Shown: positions 35,401 to 48,840, numbered from the stretch's first letter. The stretch is DNA of 64,000 nucleotides from Heliocidaris tuberculata (GCA_025618425.1 CM046832.1:64377279-64441278), one strand, 5' to 3'. The notes: a model not told the origin generated them from the sequence alone. Made by a program: numbers and translations.

Positions 35401-37838
35401 CCCTGAGGAACCAACATAGAAACAGAAAAAATAAAATTCTCCCGAAACCTCCCCCTATATGCTCCTGCATGATCCGGTCTCGGCACTTCCCGAAAAGCTA
35501 GGGTGAACCTACTCTGTCAAACTTGTAATTCTTAATTGTATGGTTTGTCAGTTTTCTGTTTATTTATCAAAAAATTATTACATTTAAATTCATTCCTTCA
35601 TTATTTGTTAGGTTACTTTATTTCGAAATGATGTACCGACAAAACTTGAGGTCACAATGCCTTATCTCCCTCTTTCTCCCTCTTTTCACCCGACGACGGC
35701 ACGAATTTACCGACGGTATCCTGACCAGTGTGTGTGTGTGTGTGGGGGGGGGGGGGATGTCACATCCCCACATCCCCCTCCCCCCTTTATCGACGGCCCT
35801 GGATAGACCTAATTATATCAACCATGTATGGGAGGAGGCCGAGGGAGCTTTGGGGATTATAGAAAACAAACTTGCTCATTTTGATAGTCGCTTTGACACT
35901 ATTATGTAGAAAGACAAGCGGGCACTTATCACAAGGGAAATGACATTTAATCGAAAAGACAAGGAGCTGGTGTAAGAGTAACAATATGACTACGAGTTCA
36001 CCTGAGTCCATAAAATTAGAATTTAGTGTTTATTGCCCAGGGGGGCTGGGGACAACGTCCCCAGCCCCCTAGGAGGCATACATACCCACTTTGAACAGCT
36101 TAAAATTTCCTTTGCCCATGGACAACGTCGAAACAAAGTATTGATGAAAATCCAGTTCTACGACTGTCACATTAATAAGCCAAAAATATGGCACTTCGGG
36201 GTGCCGTATGTATTCAATTTGAAGAAGATTCCCTTTACTTAAGGTTGATTCCTACCAAGTTGCGTTAAAATTCAATAGTGCAATATCGAGAAGGAGTAAT
36301 ATATTGCCACAGGGGCACTTAATGGCTCTGCCCCTGCCTCATTAAGGGATGTGCACCTTATTGGAACAAATCCAGATTCCTCCTGCCTAAGGATGATTCC
36401 TAACTAGTTTGATTAAAATCTAGCCATGCATTTTTTAAAAAAGAAGTTGAAATAAAAGTGAAAAGTTTAGCACGACGAACGACAAAGATGATGAGCGATC
36501 GCATTAGCCCAATTGAGCATTTTGGCTCAGGTGAGCTAAAAGGCCAACAATCAGAGGTGAAAGGGGCACTTCTTGCAAATCATAAGTGACACTCATCAGC
36601 TACGAGTATGAAAATGGAAAAGGGAGACTGGAGTATTTATTATTTTAAAAAACAGGGCAATTATTGCAACAACAAATAAAAAGGGAAAAGGGACACCCAA
36701 CAGATTTTGATAGGGGCATTTTGATCAGGGGAAGGAGCTCTTATTAAAAACGAGGGTACTTATTAAAAAGAAAAGGGGCACGTTTCATAAAATAGTGACA
36801 CTTTTTAGGGGTCAAAAGGACACTTAATGGAAGGAAAACGCCATGTATCAGAATGAAAGTGGCAATATTATTGAGGATGAATAGGGCACTCAACAGAGAT
36901 GGAGCACATATTAGAGAGAAAGTGTTACGTTATTGAAAAAAGGGGAATAGGGGTACTTGTCTAAGTAAAACGGGTAGCTCTCAGAAGTGTTTATATAATA
37001 CAATACACAATACCATACAGAGTATTGTCTTCACATAACCCTCTTAACACTTAAGTCTGCTCATCCCAAGAGTGTAGAATTCCATATCGATACATTACAC
37101 ATCATCACTGAATATTGTTGTTTATTTCTCTCCCTTTCTGAAACGATGTTCCACCTCCCGGAGATTGACCCATTGCATTCACATGACTATATTTTTTTCG
37201 AGAGGAAAATAATATGTTTGTGGTACCCACAGCAAATTTATAATGAACCATGATATATATAAATGTTATAATGTTCATATAACATATATCATTTTTCCAA
37301 TTATAGTTAATGATAACTTATATAATAAAGATGAAATAAAGTTTTGCTTTTGCCCGACAAATCAATAAAACCCCCAAATGTTAAAGATCCTTTTTAACCA
37401 TTGATATATTATGCAATATTGCAAATTTAACTTACATTTTGGGAAAAATCTGACTCAGCATTATTTAAATAATGTTAAAGTATAGTGTTAAAAACTGATG
37501 ATTAATCTCCTTGAATAATTTTGCAGAATGAGTACAATAATTTCATTTGTAGACTTTAATTCATTATTTATTTATTCTTTTTTTTAAACTGAATGTATTA
37601 GTGTGCTTTGATAGTATTTCGTTGCTCTGATAATAAGCTCCACATTAGCGTAAACCTGCATACATGTTAAAAGAGAGGGTTTTTAATCATCCACAAGTAA
37701 AGGCCGGATCAGACCAAGGAACTACTAGTACCTCCTTGATCTGACTTCATCGATGTTCACTATTATATAAATAGTGCATGTGCATCCCTCATTATAATGG
37801 ATAATGCCGATGCCGATGAAGAAAAATGTGCTATACCT
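35400..37838. other. Repeat-derived non-coding stretch
   Basis: No gene supported. Includes (TG)n plus a G13 run near 35730-35755. A decayed short-period tandem repeat at about 36540-36985 is built on AAAAGGGGCACTTATTA-like units, with similar units at 32205-32280. The phrase TTGGCTCAGGTGAGCTAA near 36523 resembles a repeat terminus. AT-rich sequence with no visible repeat from 37000 to 37680. Confidence 0.5.
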
Positions 37839-37882
37839 TGACGTCATTCATGGTATAGTGCACTATACCATGAATGTCGTCA
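37839..37882. repeat. 44-bp hairpin at a LINE 5' junction
   Basis: TGACGTCATTCATGGTATAG, four bases TGCA, then the inverse with one mismatch. The LINE-derived RT frame begins immediately downstream, so this may be the end of an older element into which the LINE inserted. Confidence 0.6.
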
Positions 37883-39746
37883 CAGATATGCGATCGACAA
37901 CAGACAACTCGATACTGCGGTGCATCATCATCCGAGCAAGAGCTATCATGTGGGGTTCCACAGGGAACCAAACTCGGCCCGGTAATCTTCCTGATCATGA
38001 TCAACGACGCTGCCGAGACTACTACAAAGAGATGGAAGTATGTTGATGACTTGACTATTGCTGAAGTTGTCCATAAATCAGAGTCAAGTCATCTGCAGTC
38101 TCATGTGGATGCCTTATCAGCATGGAGCGAGTTCAATTCAATGAAACCAAAGGCTGAAAAATGTAAGGTGATGCATGTAAGTTTCCTACGTAATGGCCCA
38201 CCTTCACCTTTGATTACTATTGGAAAAGAAGTTTTGGAGTCTGTAACGTCACTTCGCCTGCTTGGTGTTATCATTCAGTCAAACCTAAAGTGGGATTTAC
38301 AAGTAGAACAGCTCATTAAACGTGCATCCAGACGTCTCTTTATCCTGTGTAAATTGAAGAGGAATGGAGTTCCAACCAGTGATCTTGTGCTCATATACAC
38401 GATGTATGTCCGACCATTGATGGAATTTTGCGCACCGGTCTGGAGCAGTAGCCTGACAACACAACAGTCAGATGGTATAGAGCGGGTACAGCGTAGGGCA
38501 CTCAGGATGATATCATACCCTGATCAGCATCACTATGAAGAACTCCTGAGCAGTTTCGGTATTCCCTCTCTTGCTACGCGAAGAAATGACATACTGACCA
38601 ACTTTGCCAAATCAATCCTTGTCTCCTCGCGGCATCGTGATCTGCTTCCAGCTGAACGGCAACAACTCTCGCGATCTGGACTTAGAAACTCTAACCACTT
38701 ACACATTCCTCATGCAAGAACTGAACGATACAAAAAATCAAGTGTCCCCACACTCGTCAAACTAGTTAATGCCCAGTTGTAGGTCATCTATCTTAATGTA
38801 TGCAATGCTCTTTTTTTTCAAATGTTTTGAAGTTTGTTTGTTTGTTTTTGTGTGTGTGGTTTTTTGTTTTTGTTTTTTTGCTTAATTGATTTCAGAATTG
38901 AAATATTGTGCATATGTAATTCAGTGATTTACATGTTTTAATAATGTAGCTGGAATTTCTCTCTTTGTAATGTTGTTCTTAAATTATTGTCTTATTCTAC
39001 TGATATTATAACTTGTATAAATTCAACATCAGTATACAATCTAATGTGAAAACTCAATAATAATAGCATTTGTGCAATATTTTTCAATGAGATATTCATA
39101 ATGTAATAATTTTCCATTAATTTATATAATTGAGTATTATCTAGAATTTGTGCAATACAGTAACATACCATAACAGATGTACATAAACGTACATTTTTTT
39201 CAGTTTATGTATTACATTGTGACATTTGTACTTTGATAATTTCCACTCTCTTATAACAATTGGTCGAATATTTGAACTTACTTTTATAACTGTAGTATAC
39301 AAATACATAATTTCTGTCTCATTTTGATGAAATTGAATATTGCACACAGATTCACTTTGCTTCTTAAAATAATTCATTTAACTTAACTTGATATTTTACC
39401 TTATATAGCATATCAAGCAATTTTTACCACATAATATTCCAGCTAAAATTTTATCTACATATTTAGTTTTAAAAATGGGTTTGAAAAATCACATCTTTTA
39501 TTTAATACCTTTGCAACCTGACGCTAATTTCTTTATCATTATCATTCATTACAATATGAATATAGTTTCATGTATGTACTTTTATAATAATTATGATTAT
39601 TTAATGATTTCTATTGTATATAATTATTCCTATTTCTAATGCACATTTTATGTAAACATTGCGCTATTAGTCCTTGGACTAGTGCATTGTGTATTTTATA
39701 TTAATAAACCGAAATTGAATTGAATTGAATTGAATTGAATTGAATC
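37874..39746 (+). mobile_element. CR1-like non-LTR retrotransposon, 3' part with RT frame and (TTGAA)n tail
   Basis: An open frame 37874-38782 (302 codons) encodes the back half of a reverse transcriptase. It has the GVPQGTKLGPVIFLIMIND motif, the catalytic YVDD box in KYVDDLTIAE, then the thumb and C-terminal region with YVRPLMEFCAPVWSSSL and VQRRALRMI. Upstream RT motifs, including the first catalytic Asp, and the endonuclease are missing, so the copy is 5'-truncated and non-autonomous. The frame has no stop, which suggests a fairly young copy. A 920-bp AT-rich 3' UTR follows and ends with AATAAACC and (TTGAA)n at 39711-39746. Exact clade (CR1, L2 or relatives) is not assigned. Confidence 0.85.
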
Positions 39747-40828
39747 AGTGGTTTTTCATCGATAACGTGTGAAAAGTGCTATCGGTATTGGCCTCATAGA
39801 CCACTGTGTATAAACCGCGGTACATTTTTATCATATTTTTTTCAAGATTAGTTGGAGGGATATAAAACAAATATATCATGCACTGTTTCGAGCCACTAGT
39901 GAATTTATGGATTCCTCGGTGACAGAAATATCACTATTTTCTTTGGGGCTACGCCCCTCAGAAAATGGTGCTTTTCCTGCCACCTCGGAATCCATAATTT
40001 CAACTATAGAGCCTCTCAGTGCATGATATTTTGTTTACTATACTTGATTATGTGCACGGCGGATAGTAAATTATCCCGAGTGCATTTTTTTTTATATATA
40101 CCTGCATGAGGGATAATTTTGTATCTGGAGTTCATATAGTCCGGTAATGGTGCATAAATAGGACATGCACTGTAAATAGACCCCTAGATCTATAGCTGTT
40201 TATAGGGCCGGGCCCTAGGTCTAGTACGGGATTCCCCGTGAAAATTCAAAGTTATAGTGTACGATCGTGCACTATAACAAATGTTTTGCACGTCACGTGA
40301 TGCAAATCTAACCAATCACAGCGCGTATTATACATACACTATTTACTATAACAAAATATTTGGACACTCCAGGGGCAGATTGGGACTGCTAATCGGTTAT
40401 AGGGAAATGGTATGTGACTGGCCCATCCATTCTGTAACATACATGCAGGCAAGTTTTCTTACATATTCAATATGATTATGATACATTATCAATACCTTGG
40501 CGAGGCCGACTTCCGATTGGTCGACCAAAGGATGAAAGCCATGGAGACAAAATTTTGATGGGGTGGGCGCTATATTATGTCTTTATAGCTCAAAATCAGC
40601 TTTACAGTATTTAAAGTTTGTGAGCGAGCAAAAATGTTGACATTGTTTAGTCAAAACACTTCTTTCTAATATCTAGAAAGATTTGAATTGAAAGCTCAAA
40701 TTATATCTATTATGAATCTGACATTTGCTTGTATGTTGTTCAATTAGGAATGTGTGGTAATTTTCACATTCAAATAGTTTGTGATGTGTAATTCATTATT
40801 AACCATGACAACGTCCATGAGGAACACA
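39747..40828. other. Non-coding stretch with a 155-bp foldback
   Basis: 39874-40028 is a palindrome with ends TATCATGCACTG and CAGTGCATGATA, inner arms TGGATTCCTCGG/CCTCGGAATCCA, and a GGGGCTACGCCCC centre. A short hairpin TTATAGTGtacgatcgtgCACTATAA lies near 40252. The rest shows nothing I can name. Confidence 0.55.
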
Positions 40829-41476
40829 TCCACAACCAAGTTCACCCCCAAAATCGAGTTGAATCAAGAGTAAAATTAAACAAAAACAAAACAAAACAAA
40901 ACAAACAAAAAAGGCCCCCCCCAAAAAAAAAAATCATTAAAATCAGATTAAAAAATGAGAATTTATGTCATTTCAATGTTTTGCATTGTTTCATGAAACA
41001 GTGACATGCATAACATGGGCTGTATGAAAATTATTGAGCGGATGATGTCATAAGCTCACTTTTCCTTTTCTATTTCATTATATGAAATTTCAAATATGTC
41101 AATTTTCTGCTCCAAGAATGTTAGTTTTGACTCCTCATGGAATGTGTAAGATCATCATTATTATTATAACTTATAGTGATACAATGAAGAGAACTTTATA
41201 CACATCTATGAAAAAAAATGAAATATTTGAAATTTCAAATAATAGAATACAAAAGGAAAGTGAGCTTATGACATCATCGGCTCACTACTTTGCATACAGC
41301 CCATGTTATGCATATCACTGTCTCACGAAACTATGCAAAACTTCAAAATGTCGAAACTTTCTTATTCTTATCCGATTTTGATATTTTTTTATTTTTTAAT
41401 TTTTTGTTGTTTTGTTTATTTAATTTTACTCTTTTAATTCAACTCAACTCATTATTTGGGTGGACTTGGCCTTTAA
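40829..41476. mobile_element. TTAA-type foldback MITE, family F (left end degraded)
   Basis: The right end is GGGTGGACTTGGCCTTTAA. The left arm begins CCAAGTTCACCC but has lost TTAAAGG. The arms of about 290 bp share AGTAAAATTAAA, GCATAACATGGGCTGTATG and ATGATGTCATAAGCTCACTT. (AAAAC)n and a C8 run lie in the left arm. No ORF. Confidence 0.7.
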
Positions 41477-42940
41477 GGTAAACAAGCTGACTCTCATAGC
41501 TACGGAAAGATGAAAATGTCAACTTTTGGTGAAAAATTAAAGTGTAATTTGAACATTTTCCTTTTATGCCACTTGAATATGCATAATTCGAACTGTATGG
41601 AACAATATTCATTTTTGAATTTTTTTTAATATTTTGACCCAAAATAGCCATTTTTTAACCCATAAATGAAATTACACATTTTTATGGTAAAATATGGTTA
41701 ATTACATATTGAGTCATTTTTAGAGATTTTATCCGTTATCATAACAAAGTTAATCAAATCTGGTTAGGACTAAGTGGACTTTTATGTCTATATACAAAAA
41801 GTAAAAAAATATTAATATTCTTCTGATTTAAAGGAGGTCAAAGGTCAAATGGATTTTTGTCCCGTCTGTCACGTTTTTAAAGGTACTTTTTGCATTTACA
41901 ATAAATTGGATCATTGTTTTGGAATAAAATTTTGTAGTCCTGCTCTTTGGAAGGGGGAAAATCAATTTCTGTTGCTAACTTGGCGGAATTCGATATTATG
42001 AAGACAATTATCAATCATAAAGTAATGTCCCGTCTGTCACGTTTTGCATCTACAGCAAAAATATATAAGGATGGGACTACATGAAAATTTTCTGATGGAT
42101 GAAAATTAAAATCCTTTCACTATTATGTTTCATGAGATTAAAAATGACCATTTAACCCCTCTAGGACATGAGAATAGGATATTTAATGCTGGAAATTTGG
42201 TTGTCTTTACAAATTGTATTTTGTGTACAATCTCAATGTGTCTCGTCTGTCACGTTTTTATTGTCCCGTCTGTCACGCTCACTTTTTGGCATTTCCCCCC
42301 AAAGCAAGATGAAATTTCAAATGTATACTAGCAGGTTTCAAAAAGGTACAAGTAATAATATGAATACAAATATTTTGTTTCAAGATTTTCCAATGAGGAG
42401 AGCTTAGTCGAAAAGTATCGAAGCAGAAATGGCTTCGTAAATTCATGTCCCGACTTTCCGAACTTGATGCTGTTATAGGAGATTTACTTTCTGTCTTAGG
42501 CACCATCATTTACATTTTAATTATCAATTTACTCGCATTAAATTCACTATTAAATTATTTCAGATTCGTATCGATTTACGCTTAGTTTTAAGACATTTTC
42601 TTAAGGTGTCAAACCCGGCCAGCACATCTGGTATTATGAAAAAGCGTTCCCATTTGCCTCAGTATGGTTTACACTCCAATCTCTCAACTATATCAAGTAA
42701 TGTTCCGATAAAAATGTGCAGAAATACTATAGGAAGTTACAGTGACTTGGCCTTGATTATTCAGTGTGCACTACGAACTGGTGTTTTAGTAATATAATAT
42801 TTCTATCCTGACTTGCATGCAATGATTAGCAGTTCGTCTGAATTCGTGAAAAAATATCCTTCTGTAAATGCACAAACTTAATTTTCCATGCAGAATAATA
42901 TTTCAGCAAATATATAACTCCTGACTAACAGTTTCTCAAT
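41477..42940. other. Non-coding stretch with four copies of a CCCGTCTGTCACG motif
   Basis: The phrase TGTCCCGTCTGTCACGTTTT or a close variant occurs at 41858, 42026, 42239 and 42262, all in the same direction. A weaker form (TGTCCCGACTTTCCG) is near 42446. The surrounding sequence is AT-rich with no coding signal or terminal repeats that I can see. Confidence 0.6.
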
Positions 42941-43359
42941 TCTTTTAGTGTACGTAATGTACAGCCCGTCGTTCCAGGCAGTAGTCTTGCCATTCACAAG
43001 GCCTCGAGCTCTCTCCACATAGAGCTTCAATGAATCATATTATATCGCAGTGATTTCTGTGTAATTTTCTTTCCAAAGAAGAAGACTTCATCACCATGCA
43101 TGGTCACAGCAAAATCATTCAGTACACGGGCTCCCATATACTATTCGGGTGATTCTAAAGCAATATGAATGAAAAAATATTTCATTCCCATCACGGACCA
43201 ATCCATCTATCTACAAATGTTTAAAAAGATTGTTACCCCATCATATCTACTTCACCAATAACGACATTAAATCTCCATTTCAGAAATGATAAGCCCACTG
43301 TTTTGTTACTTTTGTATGTACACAGATTCATATGGTTTACCACTCAGTACAGTGCTATT

Positions 43360-43640
43360 ACCCATGGGCGTCGCCAGGGGGGAGGGAGGTGCGGAGGGTG
43401 CGAACGCACCCCCCTCCAGACCAAAAAAAAAAAAAAAAAAAAAAATTCTTTTTTTGGGGGGGCGTCGCCGGGTGGGGGGGGGGGGTGTCTTTTGAAAAGG
43501 GCGACATGTTCTTATTGTGTAGTGTCGAACAGGTCATATCTGCGCCACCAGCACCACTGCCTGCATTGGAGTTGGTAAGTTTTGTCTTTTTTTTCCAAAA
43601 GGCACCCCCCCCCTTGAAAAAAGCTGGTGACGGCACTGTT
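43360..43640. repeat. G/C-homopolymer repeat (GGCGTCGCCAGGGGG type)
   Basis: Starts TGGGCGTCGCCAGGGGGGAG, has GCACCCCCCTCCAGACC plus A20, a second GGGGCGTCGCCGGG with G10, and ends CACCCCCCCCCTTGAAAAAA. Inserted in the unclassified repeat block. The Gly/Lys/Pro-rich ORFs across it are artefacts. Confidence 0.65.
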
Positions 43641-44098
43641 ACCACTCCCTATACTTGCAGTTTTCTCAATACCTTATCGTACCAGGTCCTGCGTACACCT
43701 CGCCATTCCAGGCGGTATTCAAGCCATTCATAAGGCTTCGAGCTCTCTCCACAATAGAGCCTATATAACTGAATCCTCTTATCATGCTTATTTTCGGACC
43801 AAATCCGAAGATTCTTTCAATTTTCTTCCCAAAACCAAAGCTCCACTACAGCAAGAGCTGCATTATGAGACCACACAGTCTCGCATTAACATACTGAGTC
43901 ATGTACGTGGATTCCCTTGTCACCAATTTACTACATGTATTCCAATGCTAATTAATGTCATATGCATTGAAAACAATCCTTCCTACATGTATATTCCCAT
44001 TAAACACTTGCCGATCGATAAACTGTAATGTGAAAATAGTATCATCCAACTATATGCCAATGATTTATTTCGTCGATTACGAAGTTGGATCTCATTTT

Positions 44099-45789
44099 CA
44101 GTGCTGTAGGACTCGAGTCCAGACTCGGACTCGAGACCGGTCTCGAGTCCCTATTTCTCGGGACTCGGACTCGGACTCGGACTCGGACTCGAGCCACAAG
44201 CACTCGGTCTTGGACTCGGACTCGACCAATGGTGACTCATGACTCGGGCGAAAATCGGGCCGAGACCGGCAACGAGACCGGTAATTTTTTCCGTTTTCCG
44301 CTTTCAATTTTAGCTCAAAAAATTACCCCAAGGCACGCAAAAAACCCGGCTATTTTCGCGCACTTTTCTCGATTGAGCGGTATTTTGAACATGAACTTAA
44401 CATCGATCGCCGTAACCGTACGAGAATGTGCCCAAATAGACGTTAAGATTGGTTGAAGTATTGAAATTGATATTAACCATTTGGAGATGGATTAATCTAT
44501 AACACGCGTTTCTCCATAGACCCCAGCCTGGGATATCTTACGATTTGGACAGCCTCAAACAGATTACTGTTCCACTTGTATTTCAAGCCAGTATTATGAA
44601 CTATACAGATCTTCTATCTTTTTACTTGCAACCTATGTTCCTGTGGCAAAAAGTCAAAGTCAGTAATTTATAATTTTTGGCAGCGTCAAACGTTTTAATT
44701 ACGGTATAACAATTACTTTCGTTTTACTTGAGTCACTTAGTCATGTAGTCAGTTTCCAGAATGAATGTTAATGTTGCACTTGTATTACAAGTCATTAAGC
44801 CAGTTTAATGAACTATAGCTGATATATCTACAAGGGTTTTATTAGGGTTTAACGATTCACCTTTTTATTACTTTAATCCGTTATTTTATTGATAAGATTG
44901 ACCTATTGCATGATTGGTGTTCTTGGTGAAATATTGTCTTTTTGTCCATTTCAGTTGGAATCTTTCTTTTCTATAATCTGGCTTTAATATGGCATTAAAT
45001 CTATTATTTTTGTGTTCTGTTTACCTATTATTGATATGTTGATAGAATTTTGTTTTTTAAAAAGATAAAATTACAGGCCTTTGAAATGAACAAATATTAA
45101 TTTGTGTATCTTTTCTTCGTTGAGGTATCACAGATACAATACAGTAAACTCTCTATAATAACTGTGGATACAAGCAAAATACTGGGCCTGATAAAGCTTG
45201 TTCACATGAGCCATCTGTCAACGAGACATGTACCTTGGTACCAAAGGAATGCATGTTCACTTTGGTCAATAAAACTTCTTAAATTCTACCAGTACACCAA
45301 ACCATCACCGAAAATCTAACCAGACATTTATCTCATTTCCAATTCAATTTTCTTACCTCCTGTCAGAATTTTTAGTGTTAATAGCTGGAAATCTCACTGA
45401 ACTTAATCTTCTTAAGCACCAAGCAACATGTCACGGCGACAAATCACTCATTTGTGAGCAAGCCTTTTTACAACTATTTAAAAATAGTTGTCCGCATTCG
45501 AACTAAGAAAAGTTAGAATAAACTAAATCTCTCTGACAAATTGAAGATTCACTGAACCAGAAACTATTGATGTTAACATGGTTACAGAGAGTTCACAGTA
45601 AGGCATGTATCATAATATAAATAATGTGACGTAAAAGAAAATTGCAATTTAAGATGTTCCCATCTGGACTCGGACTCGGACTCGGACTCGGATGTCCAGG
45701 ACTCGGGACTCGGATACAAGGACTCGGACTTGGACTCGGACTCGGACTCGGACTCGGACTCGGATGGGATGGACTCGACTACAGCACTG
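44099..45789. mobile_element. hAT-like non-autonomous element with GGACTC arrays at both ends
   Basis: 1691 bp with terminal inverted repeats CAGTGCTGTAG / CTACAGCACTG. 8-bp flanks CTCATTTT (44091-44098) and CTTATTTT (45790-45797) fit a hAT target duplication with one change. The undisturbed site GATCTCATTTTCTGAAAAGAC is seen in the neighbouring tandem unit near 46030-46055. (GGACTC)n arrays occupy 44108-44225 and 45663-45780, in the same orientation at both ends. The 1.4-kb core has no transposase ORF. Confidence 0.8.
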
Positions 45790-46895
45790 CTTATTTTCAG
45801 AAAAGACATAGATCTACTTTAAGATATACAAAATCATAATTTTCCACTTATTTTACACTTTCAAGTCTTGTAAGTGGATTCCCTAGTCACCAATTTACTA
45901 TTCCATTGCTAATTACAGCAATATGCATTAAGACTATTCTTCCTATCTCATTAAATCTTACCAATCGATATACTGTATCGTGAAGACAGCATCAGCATCA
46001 AATCATGCCAATGATTTATTTCGTCGATTACGACGTTGGATCTCATTTTCTGAAAAGACAAACTTTGTATTATACAAAATCATAATTTTCCGCTTATTTT
46101 ACAATTTCAAGTCTTGTAAGTGGATTCCCTGTCACCAATTTCCCATTTCTATGCTCATTAAAGCAATTTTTCCTATTCCCATCAAAAACTTGCCAATCGA
46201 TAAACTGTAATGTGAAAAACAGTTTCATCCAACCATGCTAATGATTTTTTTTTTTCGTCGATTACAACTTTTGGTCTCATTTTCAGGAAAGGCCTACTTT
46301 GTATTATACAAATTCATATTTTTTTCGTTTATTTCACACATTCAAAGCAGAATGCCTTTTCTATACAATTTCATATTAAAATCACTGCGTAGATAGTCGT
46401 AAACTTTCCTGTTCCTCCCAAACTATCAATGATAAAATATCTTTCAAACTTCCGACTGAACTGAAGACTAAATCTTACGAGGAGTATATGCAATACTATC
46501 ACAGACCTAATTCAATTTCTCAGACTTGCACTTTCAACCTATTATACCGTAGTATAAACATTAAAAACTTTTCACTTTGCTCAGATTACTGCTATCACCA
46601 CATGCCTCTCTGGATGCGGCGTTCAAATGTCCTGTTCTTCAATTGTCAGTTTTCAGATTTTCGTGTTAAATCAAACTCGGCTGGCGGCTCCGTGAGGAAA
46701 ACACAAGCTAGAATGACTCCTCATCTTCTACCACACCCTAATCATGCTAATGCTCGTGCCCCGCACCACCTGCGAAAAACATTCTTATGCATAATCACTG
46801 CTTATTCTTGGACAACAACCCTTACCAAGCACAAGTATGCACACATTTACGAGACAAACAACCTGCTATACAAACGTAACGCAGGCAAATAATAA

Positions 46896-47676
46896 TCATA
46901 TTACTGTTGCGTCATAATGAAATCATTTCAGATCTATCTTTACATCTTTTTTCACGTCTTTATTATTTGTTTTATAACATCAACAAAGAAATAAAAATAT
47001 AATTACTGTATTGTGTTAAACATTCATTAAAATAACCTCATCATTCTATCACCACAGGCATATTTTATTTCTGTTCAGCTCCGGCTGAAATAAGTCTATG
47101 AAAGGTTTTGCTTTTGTTTTACGCTCGGTTTCATTTTCTGTTCTAAGTTTGCAAAAAGGTACAATATATAAAATTCTGGACATATCCTTTTCGCACATCT
47201 TGATATATATTTACTTATAGTGAGGATTTGATTTTGAAAAAATCTCTTATGTGTTGACGATGTAGTGTCATTCGATTTCCTAAAATGTCTAAAATTCGTA
47301 AAAATGTTTTATGTAGTCATTTCAAAACTGAAAAGAAAATTGCCATTTTTGGCCGACATGAAAACCGTTCGGCCGATGGGGCTAAAACTTCAACACTGGA
47401 ATTGCCCCATAGGCCTTTACCATATTTGGGCCAATTTGATGAGGGTAGGGATTTAATTTAAAAAGAATTGTGTGATTTGGCACGGAATGACCCTGTTAAA
47501 TAGTCAATGAATACGGTATTCATTATCTACAAGAAAGTGCGATAAGATGGAGGACTGAGCAAGACTTACAATGTTAGTAACAATGTGTACAAGATTATAA
47601 AAAAAAAAAAAAAAAATTACCAGTCCATTATTGGCGTCATTCCAAGTTCCCAACCATTACGAAACGCTGCGAGGGA

Positions 47677-47707
<31 letters not shown>

Positions 47708-48840
47708 ATACGGGGCAAATTCAACAGGAAAGACAGACTTGTTTTACTGTTATGCACACCTTTGTCTTCATTTAGAAAGAAAGCTGAAGAAAGAGACAAT
47801 GCATACACACCTGAAGATGGGTGCATGGGATTTGAGATTTTAATTTATAATCACACAGACGTGTTTATGATGCACACATTGTTTTTAGAACATTGACGGA
47901 ACAGACCCCGAATAATAACTAAATTCGACAACAGAAAATTTGCTTTCGTGTTGAATGACAGAGTTACAGCATTATAATAATTATGTGACATCACATTTAG
48001 AAGGTTATACATGCATATATCTTGTAAAAATTCAGAAAATCCATCTCTAACTGGAAAGTTCAAAACTCATTCCACAATAGATGTAGAAAGAACTTTCACC
48101 AGCTCAAAAAAAATACACCCTTGATAGTAAGCTGAGAGAATTTCAGTAAATAAAATCATGATGTATTAAGAATCATGATTGCATCGTTAAGGACTTGTTT
48201 AAAGTAACCTCCGTTATTTTGGTGAGAAAGAGAAGAAAATATATGATCAAGCATTTTTCTAGTGTTGTCATGTATCTGAAAAGATGAAGGGGGAAAATAG
48301 TTGTAAATTCAAATTTTCTATCTTAGAAATGTTAAATTTAAGAGTGTAATTCATTTATCTTTTATGGACTGCAGGATTTGGATTAATAATGGTGATCTCC
48401 AGTCTTTACCATCATCGAGTTTTTCCCCAAGTCATTCATCTTCGCAAACACTATGACACAGTATGAGTTGCTTAGGATCGGTGTAACATTTGCATGACTT
48501 TCTTATTTATCCGTTCCATTCTTTCCCATTCGCCTCTTTATCTATATGATCTACCTTTATTTCAATTCTTAGGTGCATAATTCTACCATTTCACATTCAC
48601 ACTTTACGTGCACCGTTGACTTATTTTGTTTTTGTTTTGTTTTTGTTTTTTTCTCTCTCTAAATTCTTTTTTTTTCCCCTTTTGTCAATATTTGTTCCCA
48701 CATTGTTCTGATTTATTGCATACTTTAAAGGAAAATATGACACTAGTATATTATCCACCTGTATTTAAGTTTCTTAAGTGTTTTGAATCGATACTGAATT
48801 ATATTTTTTTAAATTTAATAATAGTCTCTCTGAAAAAAAA
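46896..48840. other. AT-rich stretch with a G26 run
   Basis: No gene supported. The main landmark is a run of about 26 G near 47682-47707, preceded by A17. The rest is AT-rich with no terminal repeats seen. The short ORFs across the G run are artefacts. Confidence 0.5.

Larger units (their letters stand above)
42940..46895 (+). repeat. Unclassified repeat block with ~250-bp tandem units
   Basis: Units with TGGATTCCCT(A)GTCACCAATTT, CCAATCGATAAACTGTA, GCCAATGATTTATTTCGTCG and GGATCTCATTTTC occur near 43897, 45861 and 46107. Once the hAT-like insertion is removed, the spacing is about 250-265 bp. A second shared part (GTCGTTCCAGGC, AAGGC(C/T)TCGAGCTCTCTCCACA) lies near 42968 and 43707. Two frames end in the same way (FPCHQF or IPCHQF, then NLPIDKL or HLPIDKL), which reflects the repeat and not a gene family. 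Another frame at 46488-46892 (134 codons) has no recognised domain. Confidence 0.55.

Noticed and set aside
46488..46892. 134-codon ORF as a host gene
   Set aside because: No recognisable domain, no splice context, lies in a repeat block. Kept only as part of that block.
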